Positions 43,109-55,174 of a stretch of 64,000 nucleotides of DNA are shown here, in pieces (the stretch's first letter is position 1; every line of letters begins with the position of its first letter). Below the pieces are notes generated by a model. The model made no database searches. It was not told the origin of the DNA and saw only the letters and a program-made list of their open reading frames with translations. Source of the stretch: Bettongia penicillata ogilbyi (Eukaryota > Chordata > Mammalia > Diprotodontia > Potoroidae); NCBI GenBank assembly GCA_023548195.1, contig JAJHZJ010000014.1, positions 13,678,718-13,742,717 of the forward strand. The letters are read 5' to 3'. A program made the position numbers and the translations under genes.

Positions 43109-43201
43109 TCCCTACTTTTCTTTCTCTATGCATCTTTGCATTTTAGATTTGTTTCTTGTCAACAACATATTGTTAGATTCTGTTTTCTAATCCATTCTGC
43201 C
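42745..43201. repeat. Large imperfect inverted repeat across the LTR-L1 boundary
   Basis: Left arm 42745-42876 and right arm 43069-43201 are reverse complements over about 130 nt with a few mismatches, around a 192-nt loop that is itself inverted LTR. The right arm spans the true junction LTR end / L1 flank (43108/43109); the left arm is its inverted copy. Confidence 0.85.
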
Positions 43202-44300
43202 ATCTTCTTCCTTTTTATGGCTGAGATCATCTCATTCATAGTATGAATTTACCTCTTTCCTATTCTTTTGTATTTTTTCTTCCATTTGCTCCCAATCCCT
43301 CCTTACAAATAAGAAGTTAATAAAAATAAAGTCTGCCTGATGGTCATGATCTCCAAACAGTTTTTCCTCTTTTTTAAAATCTCTTGGTTCATTTCTTCCA
43401 AGTATTCATGCAATCCATGTAGCCAGAACATTTTTTCCCCTGAGGCTTTACCTAGAATTTTTGTGGGGTCATTGTTTTCCTTGGGGTTTACTCAAGATAC
43501 TTCCTCAAGTTTTTTGGAATTTTTCTTGGTTTACAATCTCAGCAGCCTACCCCATGTAGGTTGGGACATTGGAGGTGGGATGGGGAATGTGCTTGGGTCA
43601 GGCTCTGCAACTGAATGATGTAGAAAGCGTCCCTGGTTCTGAGGCTTCTCTAGTGCTAGGTTCTGTCTTGGGGCTCTTTCTTGCCACAGGGCTCCCAGAC
43701 TTCCATTAGCCTTGGGTTATGCCTTGGTTTTTTTCTTTCCTACCTCTGGACTTGAACTGTTAATTCCATGCTGGACCCTACCTGGAGCCCAGAGCTTCTT
43801 GTGGCTCCTTGGTATACTGAGACTTTTTTTTTTTTTGCCACAAACTTTGGGGAAGATAAGGTTGGTTGTTATTTAGGGCCCTTCTCCCACTTTTAGGTTT
43901 GTGTTCCAAGTGCTATTTTGGACTCCTCTTGGAGTTTTGTGCCAGACCACAACTTGAGTTCCCTGTGCCCATCCTGTTTGCTGGGTTTTCTACCACAGAC
44001 TTTAGTGATGCCTGGGGTGATCTTTGCCTAGGGCTTTTCTTTCTCCAGTAGTTTTATTATTGCTAGTATGGAGGAGACCCCACCACAACTCCCATGGGCC
44101 TTCCTATACTCCGCTTTCTGACTCCCAGGTTGTCTATCTTAGGGTCTCTGCAGGATTCTGGGTGTCATTCTGTAGATCTCAGGTTCTACAGGTGATTCTA
44201 ATTTTTTTTAGACTAGTGTGTTTCTAAGCCCCAAAAGGTTGCTTCAAGAGTACCTGGGCTCTTCTATATCCCAGCATGCCACCATCTTCCCACAATCCCT
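43109..44300 (-). mobile_element. Old L1, antisense (segment 3, ORF2 towards 5' end)
   Basis: TTTTAGATTTGTTTCTTGTC, TGTTAGATTCTGTTTTCTAA and TGAGATCATCTCATTCATAG continue L1 ORF2 after the ERV. From about 43345 the sequence changes to GC-richer text and ends near GCATGCCACCATCTTCCCAC (44273-44292), whose reverse contains AAGATGGTGG, an L1 5'-terminus-like motif. The 5'UTR assignment is tentative. Confidence 0.55.
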
Positions 44301-45280
<980 letters not shown>

Positions 45281-45564
45281 CTCTCTACTTATGAGCTCAA
45301 TGAACATGTCCACTCTTCTCACTGATGCAGCGTGTTGTGGAATAATGAGCCTCAGGTTTATGAATGAAATATTTTGTTACTTCTCTTTGTGATATACTAT
45401 TTCAGTTAAAGCCTCTGATCTGAAATAATTTTGTCAACTAACCTGGAACCTGGCGTTATTATCCCCTGGTGACCCAATCTGTCAGTATGAGTTGTGGGGT
45501 AGGGAAATAGCCTCAGAAAGCGTGCTACATCTTTAGGTAAGTAAACCTGTTTTAGAATCAGAAT

Positions 45565-45760
45565 CTTAAAAATTTTAATAGAGCATTTATTAAGTGTTTA
45601 CTATATGAAAGGAACTGTGTCAAGCACTGGTAATAAAAATATAAGCAAAGATACAGTCCCTACCCCATTAGGAATTTACATTCTAATTGGAAGATAAATC
45701 ATATAAAAGGAAACTATAACTATATATGCAGGTCAGGGAAGGCATGTCCTAAGTTCATGG
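45565..45760 (-). repeat. L2-class 3' end, antisense
   Basis: GAGCATTTATTAAGTGTTTA, GTCAAGCACTGGTAATAAAA, ACAGTCCCTACCCCATTAGG and GTCAGGGAAGGCATG-type words in the usual order. Confidence 0.7.
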
Positions 45761-46709
45761 TGTGAAGCAGGCCAGGAGGTGGGATAGAGACCTGTGTCCT
45801 GGCAAGATAAAGCAAAAGCTTCCATATCTGAGCTGAGAAATCCAGGGACAGAATTTCTACCACAGGAGAGGAGGTGGAGATGATTGTCAAGAGTAGAGGC
45901 AGCATTGGCATGAAGTGGGCAAGGTAGGAAGTTATATTCATTCTATCAATTATAGCTTTAACAGGCACATCAGGATGCCTCAGTGGAGAATTCTTTTCTA
46001 CCTTCAGTGACAATAATGAATGAGGCAAAGTAGTAGCTTTTACTCAAGGAAGAGAAATCCAAGGCTATCTGAATCCTGTTGATCTTTTGCTTGAACACAA
46101 ATAATTATTTCAATTTTTAAAGAGGAAGCTACAAATATAAAATAACAGAAGAAAATTTATAAGAAAGCACAGATAAGTAGGACAACTTTGAAAGTCATTT
46201 GTAGAATTATATCTGTTTAAAAAATTAAGGCATGTGAAATGGAGATTTATGGTTTCATAAAGAATGCTTTTTGTGTTCTGGTGTGTGTACATTTTTGAAT
46301 GTCTACATTTAGAATAAAAAATAAGTTATTGTTTTCTTAAAGAAACTATGGGGAGAAGCTATGATGTTAGAAATACCATCTTCATATTATAGCACATGGA
46401 GACCATGATGAAGAGAAAGAGAACTTTTTGCTGAGGAGATGAAGAAGAGACTGCATGGATAAGTGCAATGGTTTCACTAAATTCAGGTTTGGCAGAAACT
46501 TGATGGCCTTAGAGGCAGTGAGGCAGATGACAGCGTCTCCAGATGAATCCACAGAATTCAAAGCTGGCTATGAGGACCTAAAAGGAGATAGGTAATGCCT
46601 GCCTTCTAATTCATTCCATCTGCCCATGGGCATGTTGGCTTGTTTTCCTACTCCTAAATGAGTTTCTTGGATATTCCAACTCCCCCAGTAGAAAGTCACA
46701 AACATTTTA
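45761..46709. other. Intergenic, nothing assigned
   Basis: Part of 45761-46030 may continue the L2-class repeat. No gene recognised. Confidence 0.35.
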
Positions 46710-46925
46710 AGGCCACTAGGTGGCTGAGTGGATAGAGTACTAAAAGTCATAGTCCAGTACTAGAAGTGGTGTATGATTTGGAGTAGATATCAAGTCAGGA
46801 AGACCTGAGTTTAAGTGCTGCTTCAGACTGAGCAAGTACCTAACTTCTCTGAACCTTAGTTTCCTCATATGTAAAATGAAGTAGATGGAGTTGATGATCT
46901 CTAACAGTCTTCCTAGCTGTAAAGT
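46710..46925 (+). repeat. Marsupial MIR-like SINE
   Basis: GGCCACTAGGTGGCTGAGTGGATAGAG opens the element; CAGGAAGACCTGAGTTTAAG, ACCTTAGTTTCCTCATATGT and AACAGTCTTCCTAGCTGTAA follow in order. Confidence 0.85.
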
Positions 46926-47599
46926 CTATAGGGAAAAGAGAGAATGATTTTGAGTCCCATTAATTTTCTTGTGAGTTAACTTACCTGATAATGAAAAACT
47001 GGTGTTTGATTTGGGGGTTTTTGAATTGTTTGGAAATAGAGAATGAATTGAATAGGGGCTTGACTTATGATTTGCATAACTGATTACCTCCAATATGCCA
47101 CATCCAAACTGTGAATGCCTATGTGTATGAGGACAGAACAGAGAAAGAGAGGCACAGAAGCTGTTATACTGAAAATTGACGAAGATTAGACTTGTCCCAT
47201 CCATGAAGCTTTCCTGGTACACCATGCATTACCAAAATTCACTTGAATTGAGGCCAATTTCAATTTTTTGCCACAAAATATAAGTGGGCTCTTTTCCTGT
47301 GATCTGGGAAAGATCCACCTCATCGATACTAGATTCACTTTAACCAGCAGTTAGATACCTTGGACTATAAAAAAATGTGAGGTCTTAGGTCCTCAGTGAT
47401 GTCAGAGGCAAATGACAATGAAAAATAATGAAGTGAAGAGAGCACAGTGTAATCACAGGCTAATCACACAATGTTAAGTTAAAAAACACAAGCACGACAT
47501 TACTAAAGAATTTTTTTTATTTAGTTGACACGCCTTTGCTAAAAAGGTTCTCTGTCACCTTTCTGCACGGCTATTCTGCAGTATGGACTTTTAAGTCTG
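46926..47599. other. Upstream flank of CFL2, nothing assigned
   Basis: AT-rich and without recognised repeats or genes; it gives way sharply to the CpG island. Confidence 0.35.
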
Positions 47600-48212
47600 G
47601 CTTCTAGCTGGAATGTGGGGTGTGTGTGTGTGTGCGTGTGTGTGTCTGTGCAGCTCTGCCACACCCCACCTCAGTGTGTGTGTGCGCGTGCACGCGCCCT
47701 GCCACGCCCCACCTGCCGCACCTGCCGCAGGTTTCACGCCGAGGTGCGCACAATCCCCACGCACCACCGTAGCAGCGAGCGGCGCGGCTCCAGCGCACGA
47801 GCCCTCCCTCTGCACACGTCCAAGCCCACGCCCGCTTCCAACGAGCTGAGGGCCGCGCTTCAAGCAGGGCCCGATGACGGACGGAGCTGGAGGGCTCCTC
47901 AGTTTAACCCGCCCAGCTAGGGGCTGCAGGGCTCCGTCAGCAAACATAACCGAAGGGAGGAGGGCCACGAGGGAAAGGAAGGCAGGCGGGGACGGAGGTG
48001 GCCCAGGACAGGAAACGACGCAAAGCGCCCCCGCCTCCAGAGGCCTCTTCCTCCGAGCCGTGCGGGGCATGCGCCCCGGCAGCCGTGGCCTCCGCCCGCT
48101 CCCCGCGGCCCTGCCTTCCCAGAGTTCCCCGGAGCCGCCGCTGTTTGGCCCTGGAGCTCTCGGGAGCCACCGCCCTCCTCTCGTGCTGCCGGCGCCGCCG
48201 CTCCTCCTCCAG

Positions 48213-48296
48213 CCCTCACTCCCCCTGCGCCTCCTCCCTCCGCTCCTCCTCCCGCCCTCACTCCCCCTGCGCCTCCTCCCTCCGCTCCTCCTCCCG
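48213..48296 (+). repeat. 42-bp perfect tandem duplication in putative CFL2 5'UTR
   Basis: 48213-48254 and 48255-48296 are identical, beginning CCCTCACTCCCCCTGCGCCT and ending CTCCTCCTCCCG. They lie 91-174 nt before the ATG in a pyrimidine-rich stretch. Confidence 0.9.
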
Positions 48297-48386
48297 CCGC
48301 TGCTCCTCCTCCCCTCTCCTCCTCTCCTCCTCTCCAGTGCCACAGAGTGAGGATCCGCCGCCGCAGCATTTACCGTCCCTGGAACC

Positions 48387-48389
48387 ATG
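48387..48389 (+). CDS. CFL2: CFL2 exon 1 coding part (start codon only)
   Basis: The ATG in GGAACCATG|GTAAGG is followed directly by the splice donor, so the first exon contributes the 5'UTR and initiator Met only. This is the known structure of cofilin genes. The exon start is unknown; about 250 nt of pyrimidine-rich 5'UTR-like sequence precedes it. Confidence 0.92.
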
Positions 48390-49664
48390 GTAAGGTTAAC
48401 CGCGGGAGGGGCTGCAGACCGGGAGTCGGGACGGCGTCCGTGGCCCCCGGACCCCGGCCGGCCCCTTGGGCCCACTGCCGCCATTTTAACCTACTTTTAG
48501 CCCCCGCGGGGTCGTCGCCCCTAGTTCCTGGCCCTGCCCCATCCCCCACTCCTGTCCACCCTGCCCATGCTGCTGGGTGCGCCGGGCTGCTGGGGCCCGG
48601 AGGTCGCGGCCCCCGCTCATCTCCGGCCTCCCGGGTGGGTGCTAGGACGTGGGGAGGGGTCCCCTCTCCTAAGCCCCCCGAGCGGGGCGCACAGGCGGGG
48701 GCTCCTCGCCGCCGGGGGCTCCTCGCCGCCCGTTAGAGTTACTGCCAAAGCGCCGCGATCACACCAGAGCTGGTCTTGCCACTGTTTTTCGGAGGAGGAA
48801 ACCGAGGCTGGCGCCGGGCGCCGAGGCGGGACTCGCGGTCCCTGGCCCGAAACTCGCCCGCGCCGCCGCCCGCGGGGCCGGGGCGTGGGGCCGGGGCGTG
48901 GCCCCGGGGGCCGCCAGGCAGCGCCCGGCTGGAAGCCCCTGCGTTTGCCCTTCAGTTTCTCTTTGACACTGTCCTCGGTAAAATGGAGAGACCCCCGAGG
49001 CAGGAGTGGCCCGAAATGTAAAGGACCCTCCCGAGATCACCTCCCAAAAGGAGACGGGCGGGGAGGGAGGGTTTAAAAAAACACGACCTCCTGCCCGGAG
49101 CCCTCTGGATTCTCGGTCTGGGTTGTTTGGCTTTAAGGAGGAGGATCGTTGGTTCGTGCCTTGGGAAGTTAGCTCTTGATTCCCTCTCCTTATGTGGAAG
49201 CTGCCCCGGATAGGGCGATTCTTCCCTTCCCCTCTCCCCACTGCAAGTGTGGATGCGCTAATTGGAATCCCAGAGGTTTTGTTTTTTTAAAGGACCGTAG
49301 TGTTGACAAGTAAATACCGAAAATGTTTCTGCCGCTGCTTCTTAAGCCCTGACATCACCAAGTAAAATAAGATATTTCAGAGTGGGACAGTAATTCTGGA
49401 TTTATTTGTCCTTTTATCTCAGTGTTTTAACCTTCTTAAAAAGTTGATACAACAGAAATTATTACATCTAGCTAGGTTGGCCCTCCTGATATATATACCA
49501 GCTATTTAAATTTTATGACAGTACTTGATGCTCAGACTTCTAATGAATAACTTACCTTCTTTGGGAAGTCATTTCTTTTTATGTTTCGTTAGTCATACCC
49601 CGTTAAATAGGTGTTTAAAATCAAAAAGCTTTCTCTAACTTACTGTTTTTTTGTTTATTTTCAG

Positions 49665-49972
49665 GCTTCTGGAGTAACTGTGAATGATGAAGTAATCAAA
49701 GTTTTTAATGATATGAAAGTAAGGAAATCTTCCACACAAGAGGAGATCAAAAAAAGAAAGAAAGCAGTTCTCTTCTGTTTAAGTGATGACAAAAAACAAA
49801 TAATTGTAGAGGAAGCAAAGCAGATCTTGGTGGGTGACATTGGTGATACTGTAGAGGACCCCTACACATCTTTTGTGAAGTTGCTACCTCTGAATGATTG
49901 CCGATATGCTTTGTATGATGCCACATACGAGACAAAAGAGTCTAAGAAAGAAGACCTAGTTTTTATATTCTG
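49665..49972 (+). CDS. CFL2: CFL2 exon 2, ADF-homology domain
   Basis: Cofilin-2 is the muscle-enriched ADF/cofilin that binds and severs F-actin and speeds filament turnover; it acts in the cytoplasm and sarcomeric thin filaments. The exon encodes residues 2 to about 104: [18 protein letters not shown] at the start carries Ser3, the LIMK phosphorylation site that switches cofilin off. KKRKKA near residue 30 is the nuclear-localisation signal. [15 protein letters not shown] and [15 protein letters not shown] belong to the ADF fold. The acceptor is TTTATTTTCAG. The donor after TTCTG is GTGTGTAA, weaker than the others in this window. TG plus G from exon 3 restores Trp. Confidence 0.96.
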
Positions 49973-50085
49973 GTGTGTAAAACCAAAAGAAAAAAAGCAT
50001 TTTGAAATGCAAGTATTGTTGATATAGATAGTCTTATTCTTGTTTCTCACATGAATGGGATTGAATAATTATTTTTCTTCTGTAG

Positions 50086-50162
50086 GGCTCCTGAGTGTGC
50101 ACCTTTAAAAAGCAAGATGATTTATGCTAGTTCTAAAGATGCCATTAAAAAGAAATTCACAG
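50086..50162 (+). CDS. CFL2: CFL2 exon 3, actin-binding helix
   Basis: The exon reads (W)[20 protein letters not shown] then KKKFT. It contains the long actin-binding helix of cofilin, with the basic residues (K112/K114 region and KKK) that contact actin and phosphoinositides. Acceptor TTCTTCTGTAG; donor GTACAA at 50163. Phases 2 and 1 fit the neighbouring exons exactly. Confidence 0.96.
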
Positions 50163-50249
50163 GTACAAACAATAAATACTTTGCATATAGCAGTTATTGT
50201 TCGTTCTTAACAGTAAGGTAATGGACATTGTGATTATCTTGTTTTTTAG

Positions 50250-50362
50250 GTATTAAACACGAGTGGCAAGTAAATGGCTTGGATGATATTAAGGATCGTT
50301 CAACGCTTGGAGAGAAATTGGGAGGCAATGTAGTAGTTTCACTTGAAGGAAGACCTTTATAA
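50250..50362 (+). CDS. CFL2: CFL2 exon 4, C-terminus and stop
   Basis: The exon completes the protein: (G)[20 protein letters not shown], then [16 protein letters not shown] and TAA at 50360-50362. Adding the exons (3 + 308 + 77 + 113 nt) gives 501 nt, i.e. 166 residues plus stop, the usual length for vertebrate cofilin-2. VSLEGRPL at the end distinguishes it from cofilin-1, which ends differently (family knowledge). The frame is intact with no substitutions at recognised functional sites. This is the gene, not a processed copy, because introns are present. Confidence 0.97.
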
Positions 50363-51237
50363 ATGACAGTGAAGTGCCATCGGAAATAGCTTCCATTTCT
50401 GCAGCTCCATCAGTTGGAATAGTGTTAGGTTTTTGTCCCTTACCATATCTTCCCAGAAAACATAAAAGAAGTCAATAATTTAAGCAGCCTACCAGTGATT
50501 GCCATTAGACTGTTTCATCCTGGTAGTTATATGTAGAATCCGAGGAATGCCTTCACATCACATTTTAGCCAAAACAAATGGCATTATATGCATCCCTTGC
50601 AGAACTAAGGTGAACATGATAGTCGATATGAATAGCTTAGAAAACTGCAAAGGGTTAAGCTGATTGAATGCCTTGAAAGTATGATCCACTGGTCAGATGC
50701 TAAACTTCATTCAGTATTACTTAGAGTTGCACTTGATTGCAGTTCCTGAAGTTCCTGTGCTTTGTACACCTAACCTGCCTTTAACACGCCTATTGTGACA
50801 TGGCAGCGCATATGTATATGCATATACACACATACATATATGTATGTACACACATGTGTATGTACACACACGTGTGTATATATTTATATGTGTAACTATG
50901 CATTGAAAGCACTTTTACGTAATAAGGTTGTCCCCTTCAAAAAGGAATGCCAATTAAGTTGTCATAACTGTCATCAAATTATTATAGTACCTATAGTACC
51001 TCAGTGTTCATTCCTGTTATCTACATATCTTCTTAAATGAAGTAGTTGTTAATGCCTTTTTATTTTCCATTGAATGTACACTACAGGAGTAGGAGTTAAG
51101 TGTTTACCATGTGAGTCTTGCAGCACTAAAGATATTTTGAATAATGTTATAATGGCAATTTCTGTATGAAAAGAGCCTTAAATGGAACATTGTTTTTGAG
51201 AACAAATTCCCCACCCCCACAAAATTGGCCACGTTGC

Positions 51238-51243
51238 AATAAA
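51238..51243 (+). terminator. CFL2: CFL2 polyadenylation signal AATAAA (proximal)
   Basis: GTTGCAATAAAACTTGTGGC, followed about 35 nt later by TTGCCTTGTTTTCCTTGG, a GT-rich downstream element. It would give a 3'UTR of about 900 nt. Confidence 0.65.
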
Positions 51244-52031
51244 ACTTGTGGCTTATTACAGAACGTTGCCTTGTTTTCCTTGGAAATACAGTTAAGTATG
51301 CTTCTGTTAAGCATATTCTGAAAAATGTTATGTGGAAAGTATTGTCAAGGTATACAATTGTTCATTTCAACACAGATAATTTGAGATTTTTTTGTATAGT
51401 TGTCATAACTTGACTACAGATTGTGGTTTGATTGGAAATCCTGCTTTTAGCATATAATCACTAAATTAACAAACACCTCTGTCATGCAGCAGTAATCCTG
51501 TAATACTTAATTTTCAAATTTTAAATTCAGAAGTCAACTTTTTATACTTTTACATGAATTCTTTTTTTGTTAAAATACAGTAGCTACATTTTTTTATATA
51601 TTTGTAATTCAAGACAGTTGTGTAGTGCTGGGCAGTCTTTGTTTTCCTTTGTTGTGAGGAACAGGGCTTGTGAAAACAATTTTTCAGAAGTGTAATAATA
51701 CTCTTTAGATATAGGGATTCTTTCATAAGCTGCTACTAAATTCTGAAAATTAAATGGAAAAGATTTTGATAACCAAGTTTCAACATTAGGAACGGGATTT
51801 GGTAGCATTCCAAAGGCTACTCCTTATAGAGAATTTGATCTGCCCTGTGTGAGCAGTTCACTGTTAGCCAGAGCTATTTATGGCAAACACATGCTTTTGT
51901 ATCTTGTCATAGTTATCCACAAATGGCAAAACTGGACATGATTCTACTGGTATGCAAAAAGGCATGCTAATTGTGGGTTGCAACGTAGCTATAAAGAATA
52001 CTTTTTAATGAGGAAAAAGCTGAAAGATACA

Positions 52032-52037
52032 AATAAA
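52032..52037 (+). terminator. CFL2: CFL2 polyadenylation signal AATAAA (distal candidate)
   Basis: TACAAATAAACATTTTTTTA, about 1.67 kb after the stop. It is a candidate for the longer transcript. Confidence 0.5.
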
Positions 52038-52794
52038 CATTTTTTTATTTTTACAAATAATGCATAAGCAAAACTGATGCTTGAATGTAATTAGATACTT
52101 TTTCCATTTTTTGGGATTTTTTCAGAAGAACACTATAGGTTCATTCTCAGACAAGAAGACATTAATTTTAAATTGTATCAGTGGCTTGGGACTTTGTAAA
52201 AAGATTTTATTTCAGGCTTTTAGCTGTTCCTGTGAATTAACTCTGGTCATTTTTAATGCCTTTTTGGTTAGGCCAAACTCTCCTAAGCAGAGCATCTCAG
52301 TATTGATACACTTAAATTATATAGCTGTTACTGTTCATCATGAAGTTTTTCTTTCAGTTATTATTACCTCTTTCTGCTTCAGAATAAGAGGCTGTTAAAA
52401 AAGTTCTGTAAAAAAATATGACTTTATGTCTTTCTTAAAATTGACTGATCTACCAACTAGAATTATATATAAGGACTTGATAATTTCAGCTTGTTTTTGC
52501 TTTATACTGTTAAGTGATTGATTTGTTGCAAACCAAGAAAACCTGACATGTTGAAAACATGTTAAACTCATTTCACTCATGAAATATATATATATTTGTA
52601 CATGATATATGAAGCAGTTGAAATGTACTTATGTAAGATTCAGAGCATTAAAAGTATCTTAAACAGCTAACAGGTCAAAGAGGCATAGCCTTTCTTTAAT
52701 CTGTTTTGAGGGATTAATGTGAAATCTGACTTAGAATAGGTATTTTCTTTTTGAAAAGGTATGTTGCGGAAGTTGTTTGATAAATTAATAGGAT

Positions 52795-52965
52795 CATAAA
52801 TCTTTAACTGGAAGAGACCACAGAGGCCATCTGGCAACCCCATCATTTTACAGTTGAGAAAACTGAGGCCTCGGAAAGTTGTGACTTGCCCAAGGTCACA
52901 GGTGGTATCAGAGGTAGGATTTAAATCTTCATTCTCTTGGCTTCAAAGCCGGTCTTTTTTCAACT
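52795..52965 (+). repeat. MIR-like SINE
   Basis: CTGGAAGAGACCACAGAGGC, TTTTACAGTTGAGAAAACTG and CTTGCCCAAGGTCACAGGTG in SINE order. Confidence 0.75.
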
Positions 52966-53264
52966 GTAGCGTGCTTTCAGCTTTATCAAGCAAATACAGG
53001 TTGGCACTTGTCCCAAACTGACTGTCAGCTGTTGTTTTCTATCTAAAGTAGCAGTAATCTTACATTGTGATTTTGTACATTCAGCATCATGGAAGTCTGT
53101 CAGCCTTGGGTTTCACTGTCTTGTATCCCCTTGTAAACATGTTATTTACACATCTACTTTGGTGAAGCAAATTGCAATCTTGGGGGAAGTGATTTTTTAA
53201 AAAAAGTTTTTCTTGTTAGCTTTGATCTTGATAGTTGGATTTATTTTCTCTTTTCCTTCAATAC

Positions 53265-53400
53265 AGTAAATCGTTATTTAAGTACCTATTATGTACATGG
53301 CAGTATGCTAGACAATGGTAAAACAGTGACAAAAATAAAGCATTCCTGTCTTCAAGGAGCTTGTGTATATGTAAATTCCTTGAGGACAGGGATATTTATA
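53265..53400 (-). repeat. L2-class 3' end, antisense
   Basis: AAGTACCTATTATGTACATG, GCAGTATGCTAGACAATGG and TCCTGTCTTCAAGGAGCTTG are reversed L2 3'-end words. Confidence 0.55.
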
Positions 53401-53699
53401 TTGCCATATACCTTATATTTCATATTTGAATTGCCAGTTTTGGAAGAATAACTGACCTTCATATAGCATTTTAAGGAGTTTTGTTTTTTAAAGTACATTT
53501 ATTGCTGTTATTTACATGAATCATTTCTTAAACCCTGTTACATCCTCATTGAACCTTCATTTATAACAGAAAATTATCCAGAACTGATAGCCGTAATTAT
53601 TTGGCAATATGTATGACATTGTGCCAAAGAGATAGATTTGTTTTATTTCCTATTCTGAGAGTTTGACTTTCTGTTATTGATTTCTTATTTTTGTTGTGA

Positions 53700-53860
53700 T
53701 AAAAGTGAGGCAGTGCAATATAGTGGAAAGAAAACTGACTTGAAGTGAGAGGACCCAGATTTGAATCCCTCTTCCAAAGTTCTAACTATAAGACCTTGAA
53801 AGTCCCTTGAGGGCCTTTGAGGTCCCTGCCCGCTCTGTATCTATGATGTAGATATATCAT
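53700..53860 (+). repeat. MIR SINE
   Basis: GAGGCAGTGCAATATAGTGG, GAAAACTGACTTGAAGTGAG and GATTTGAATCCCTCTTCC: the MIR 5' and core parts. Confidence 0.7.
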
Positions 53861-53919
53861 CTGTTACCATGTATATTACTTTTTGGTTCTGCTTGTTTCC
53901 TTAACTAATTCAAACAAGT

Positions 53920-54035
53920 CATGGGATTATAGGTTTAGAGCTAGAAAGTATCTTGGAGGTTGAGTGGCAGAGCTACAAAGTGTAAGGGGGGACTTAAACC
54001 CAGGTCTTCTGACTCCAAGCCTGTAGGTTCTTACC
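53920..54035 (+). repeat. MIR-like SINE fragment
   Basis: GTTTAGAGCTAGAAAGTATC and GGACTTAAACCCAGGTCTTC, then TGACTCCAAGCC. Confidence 0.6.
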
Positions 54036-54149
54036 TCTATGTTGTTTTCTCGGTGACTTTTTTTTTGATAAAATCTTCAACAGAAGTTCCCAGACAATTC
54101 TTGATAAAACTACAAACCGTCTTTGGGTACCTCTATTCCTATGACAAAG

Positions 54150-54602
54150 TCTTCACATGTTTCTATGAATTCCTTTTACCTTTTCCCACTGCACAATATT
54201 ATCCCATTCCATTCATTTACCATAATTTGTGCAGATATTCCCCAAATGAAATCCACTGTTTCTATTGCTGATATTCCATAGAGTTTGCTGTGAATATTTT
54301 AGTATGTATTATACTTTTGTTTCTGTGTTTTGACTTGGATCTCTCAGTCAGAGGACATGGTTAACTAGACACTTTTTCTTTCCTAATAACAAATTGATAT
54401 CAAATTGGTTGGACTGATTCACAGATCCACCAATATTGTGATGTGCCTTTCTTTCCACAGTCCCTTCAACACTGCAGTTTTCGGTTATTTTTACCGATGT
54501 GCAGGATGTGGGGTGAAACCTGAGTTTTAATTTGTATTTCTTTTAGTAGTGATTTGGAGCATGTTTTCATATGATCATTTATAGTTTGCATTTCTTCGGA
54601 AA
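54150..54602 (-). mobile_element. Old L1 ORF2 3' part, antisense (segment 1)
   Basis: CAATATTATCCCATTCCATT, TCAGAGGACATGGTTAACTA and TAGTAGTGATTTGGAGCATG are antisense ORF2 end. It is interrupted by a SINE at 54603 and by an L2 at 55175. Confidence 0.65.
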
Positions 54603-54795
54603 GGAAGGGAATAACTATTTGTATAGCGCCTACTATGTGCCAGATAATGTGCTAAGCACTTTACAAATATCTCATTTAATCCTCACAACAACCTTATGAA
54701 GTAGGTGCTGTTATCCCCATTTTACAGTTGAGGAAGCTGAGGCAGACACACTAGCAAATGTTGAGGCTGGATTTGAACTATGACCTTCTTGACTG
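54603..54795 (+). repeat. MIR3-like marsupial SINE inserted in L1
   Basis: TTTGTATAGCGCCTACTATG, TCATTTAATCCTCACAACAA, CCATTTTACAGTTGAGGAAG and GGCTGGATTTGAACTATGAC: nearly complete and well preserved. Confidence 0.88.
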
Positions 54796-55165
54796 AAATG
54801 AGTCATATATTTCTGTCTATTTCCCATATACCTTGTATGTCAGAATTTTATCATTAAGTCTTCATCGATTTTTATTGATGCAGAATCTTCTGTATAATTG
54901 AAATTATTTTATCTTTTATGATCAGAATATGGTTTCTTCCCAGTCATCATAGATCTGGGTCTAATTTTTTTAATATATAAACTTTTATTTCAGGTTGGGA
55001 ATTCATTTTTAATGGTACCGTTTAGCTGTAATCTAATTTCCACTAAATTGCTTTTCAGTTTTCTTTGCAGTGCATGAAAATAAATGAAGGTTAGGGAGAA
55101 GCCCTTGTGTTTTAGGGTTTATCAAACATTTGTGAACTGTTTTGATTGTTTATCTAGTTCTCAGG
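54796..55165 (-). mobile_element. Old L1 ORF2, antisense (segment 2)
   Basis: TTTATCATTAAGTCTTCATC and TTTAGCTGTAATCTAATTTC with ACTAAATTGCTTTTCAGTTT continue the L1 between the SINE and the L2. Confidence 0.6.
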
Positions 55166-55174
55166 CTTCAGCCT

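Larger units (their letters stand above)
47600..49080 (+). promoter_or_regulatory. CFL2: CFL2 CpG island and promoter region
   Basis: GC content and CpG frequency jump here and fall again after about 49080, bracketing exon 1. There is no clear TATA box, as expected for a CpG-island promoter. The left edge carries a TG/CG-rich stretch (47620-47695). Long frames on both strands, including a 297-codon - strand frame at 47591-48484, reflect high GC and low stop density, with Arg/Gly/Ser/Pro composition and no domain. The start site itself cannot be placed from sequence. Confidence 0.85.
50363..53000 (+). other. CFL2: CFL2 3'UTR (end approximate)
   Basis: Largely repeat-free, AT-rich sequence of the kind found in long vertebrate 3'UTRs, with poly(A) signals at 51238 and 52032. 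The known mammalian CFL2 transcript has a long 3'UTR, so the distal end may be near 52-53 kb, but it cannot be fixed here. A TA/CA-rich stretch lies at 50805-50895. Confidence 0.6.

Noticed and set aside
47591..48484. 297-codon minus-strand frame (and several overlapping ones) across the CFL2 CpG island
   Set aside because: Gly/Arg/Ser/Pro-rich, no domain, and the same GC-rich DNA is open in several frames; expected where stop codons are rare.
49611..50027. 138-codon frame starting in CFL2 intron 1 and ending in intron 2 as a separate protein
   Set aside because: It is CFL2 exon 2 with intronic extensions; splice sites and the 166-aa cofilin frame explain it.
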